NCBI RefSeq assembly: GCF_000374565.1
Contig: NZ_KB894685.1
Coordinates: forward strand, 62,001 to 126,000
Length of the DNA: 64,000 nucleotides
Direction: 5' to 3'
Origin: Siminovitchia fordii DSM 16014 = CIP 108821
GTDB lineage: Bacteria; Bacillota; Bacilli; Bacillales; Bacillaceae_C
Shown one piece after another: positions 63,472 to 64,000 of this stretch. A program made the translations under genes and the position numbers. The notes beneath the pieces are model-generated. The model was given only the letters and a program-made list of their open reading frames with translations. It did no database searches and was not told the DNA's origin. Numbering within the stretch: position 1 is the first letter of the stretch; every line of letters starts with the position of its first letter.

Positions 63472-64000
63472 GATGATCGACTCTCCTTCAGCAATAAGTA
63501 AAGAAAATAAACGCCACCGACGAAGTTGATGATTACGCTCAGCGTCGTAGAAAAAGTGAACACCCGCTCTACGGCCCATTGTCCGCCTACAAGGGCGATA
63601 ATACTCAAAAGGATAGCTCCGCTTATGAGAGTGCGGTGCCTATAAGTACGGAAAAACTGATAAGACAGGTTAGCAACAATCAATCCAAAAAAAGTAATCG
63701 GGCCTACGAGCGCCGTTGAAACTGAAATGAGAATGGCAGTCAATACAAGCATCTGCCTTGCTGTTTTATCATAGGGAATCCCCAGGTTTATGGCGGTATC
63801 GCGGCCAAGTGACATAACATCCAGTCTGCTGACAGATCGCCATCCAACTGCAAATACGCATAAGATGGATAGAAGCGAAAGCCATACAAGATCACCGTTT
63901 ACATTATTGAAACTGGCAAACATACGGTCTTGAACAATTAAAAATTCATTTGGATCGATCAAAACCTGTAAAAAGGTACTGATACTTTGAAAAAAAGTAC
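63468..64000 (-). CDS. yclO: Petrobactin ABC transporter permease YclO (partial)
   Basis: The C-terminal half of an FecCD-type iron-siderophore permease. The frame is open to the window edge, so the start lies outside. Visible parts are SRLDVMSLGRDTAINLGIPY, ISVSTALVGPITFFGLIVAN and several membrane helices to the end. It overlaps yclP by four bases. In B. subtilis the order is yclN-yclO-yclP-yclQ. Confidence 0.9.
   Translation of the reverse strand, partial: TFFQSISTFLQVLIDPNEFLIVQDRMFASFNNVNGDLVWLSLLSILCVFAVGWRSVSRLDVMSLGRDTAINLGIPYDKTARQMLVLTAILISVSTALVGPITFFGLIVANLSYQFFRTYRHRTLISGAILLSIIALVGGQWAVERVFTFSTTLSVIINFVGGVYFLYLLLKESRSS

Overview
The window comes from a low-GC, endospore-forming Bacillaceae chromosome of Bacillus, Peribacillus or Mesobacillus type. 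The evidence is a set of genes typical of that group: cwlJ, an H-type SASP, a 40-residue Sda-like kinase inhibitor, a Rok-type repressor, ykuS, yojN/yojO, odhA/odhB, dhaS, yclOPQ and the bd-oxidase microprotein CydS. Most genes are ordinary core or semi-core chromosome. No prophage, CRISPR array, rRNA or tRNA gene was seen.

Layout. 0-4.2 kb: a MOSC protein, then a sulfide-oxidation operon (type II SQR, DUF1641, persulfide dioxygenase-rhodanese) on the minus strand. Both catalytic genes of that operon carry a one-base frameshift in a homopolymer run. 4.7-7.3 kb: a cyanide-insensitive type cytochrome bd operon (a small membrane ORF, cydA, cydB, cydS). 8.4-9.3 kb: a strong promoter and a yybP-ykoY (Mn2+) riboswitch with its terminator, followed by a YrzF-like kinase instead of the expected metal exporter. 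9.9-13.3 kb: a DinB-fold protein, cwlJ, a GalT/HIT-like protein and metA. 13.5-19.8 kb: a LytS/LytT-type two-component system between two DUF485 plus sodium:solute symporter modules, with a consensus cre site before the second module. 20-26 kb: a FAD/Rieske oxidoreductase, a YdjO-like protein and a ykoGH-type two-component system with two PepSY proteins. 26-32 kb: an ABC-F protein, a DUF421/DUF1657/DUF1657 cluster resembling the end of spoVA-2mob operons, an AI-2E family permease and trhO.

32-38 kb is a decay zone: an HExxH protein and an amidase, then a degenerate Tn554-type tnpC, two intact hydrolase-type genes, a broken ATP-dependent DNA ligase and a truncated gene tail. 38-48 kb holds an Fsr-type efflux pump, the molybdenum cofactor genes moaA-moeA-mobB, a LemA/TPM pair behind an ECF-sigma-type promoter, and yojN-yojO. 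48-64 kb holds rok, dhaS (with a cre-like site), an Sda-like microprotein, odhA-odhB, a CPA1 antiporter, sspH, a luciferase-like oxidoreductase and the petrobactin-type uptake genes yclO-yclP-yclQ, which run off the right edge.

How it fits together: the symporters with CcpA sites, odhAB, dhaS and the bd oxidase point to overflow-metabolite reuse and flexible aerobic respiration. The spore genes are scattered singly. Degenerate copies of one dispersed repeat lie in at least two, probably four, intergenic gaps, one of them between odhA and odhB. The observations most worth checking are the orphan manganese riboswitch, the doubly frameshifted sulfide operon, the small ORF at the head of the cyd operon, and the DUF421-DUF1657 fusion cluster.
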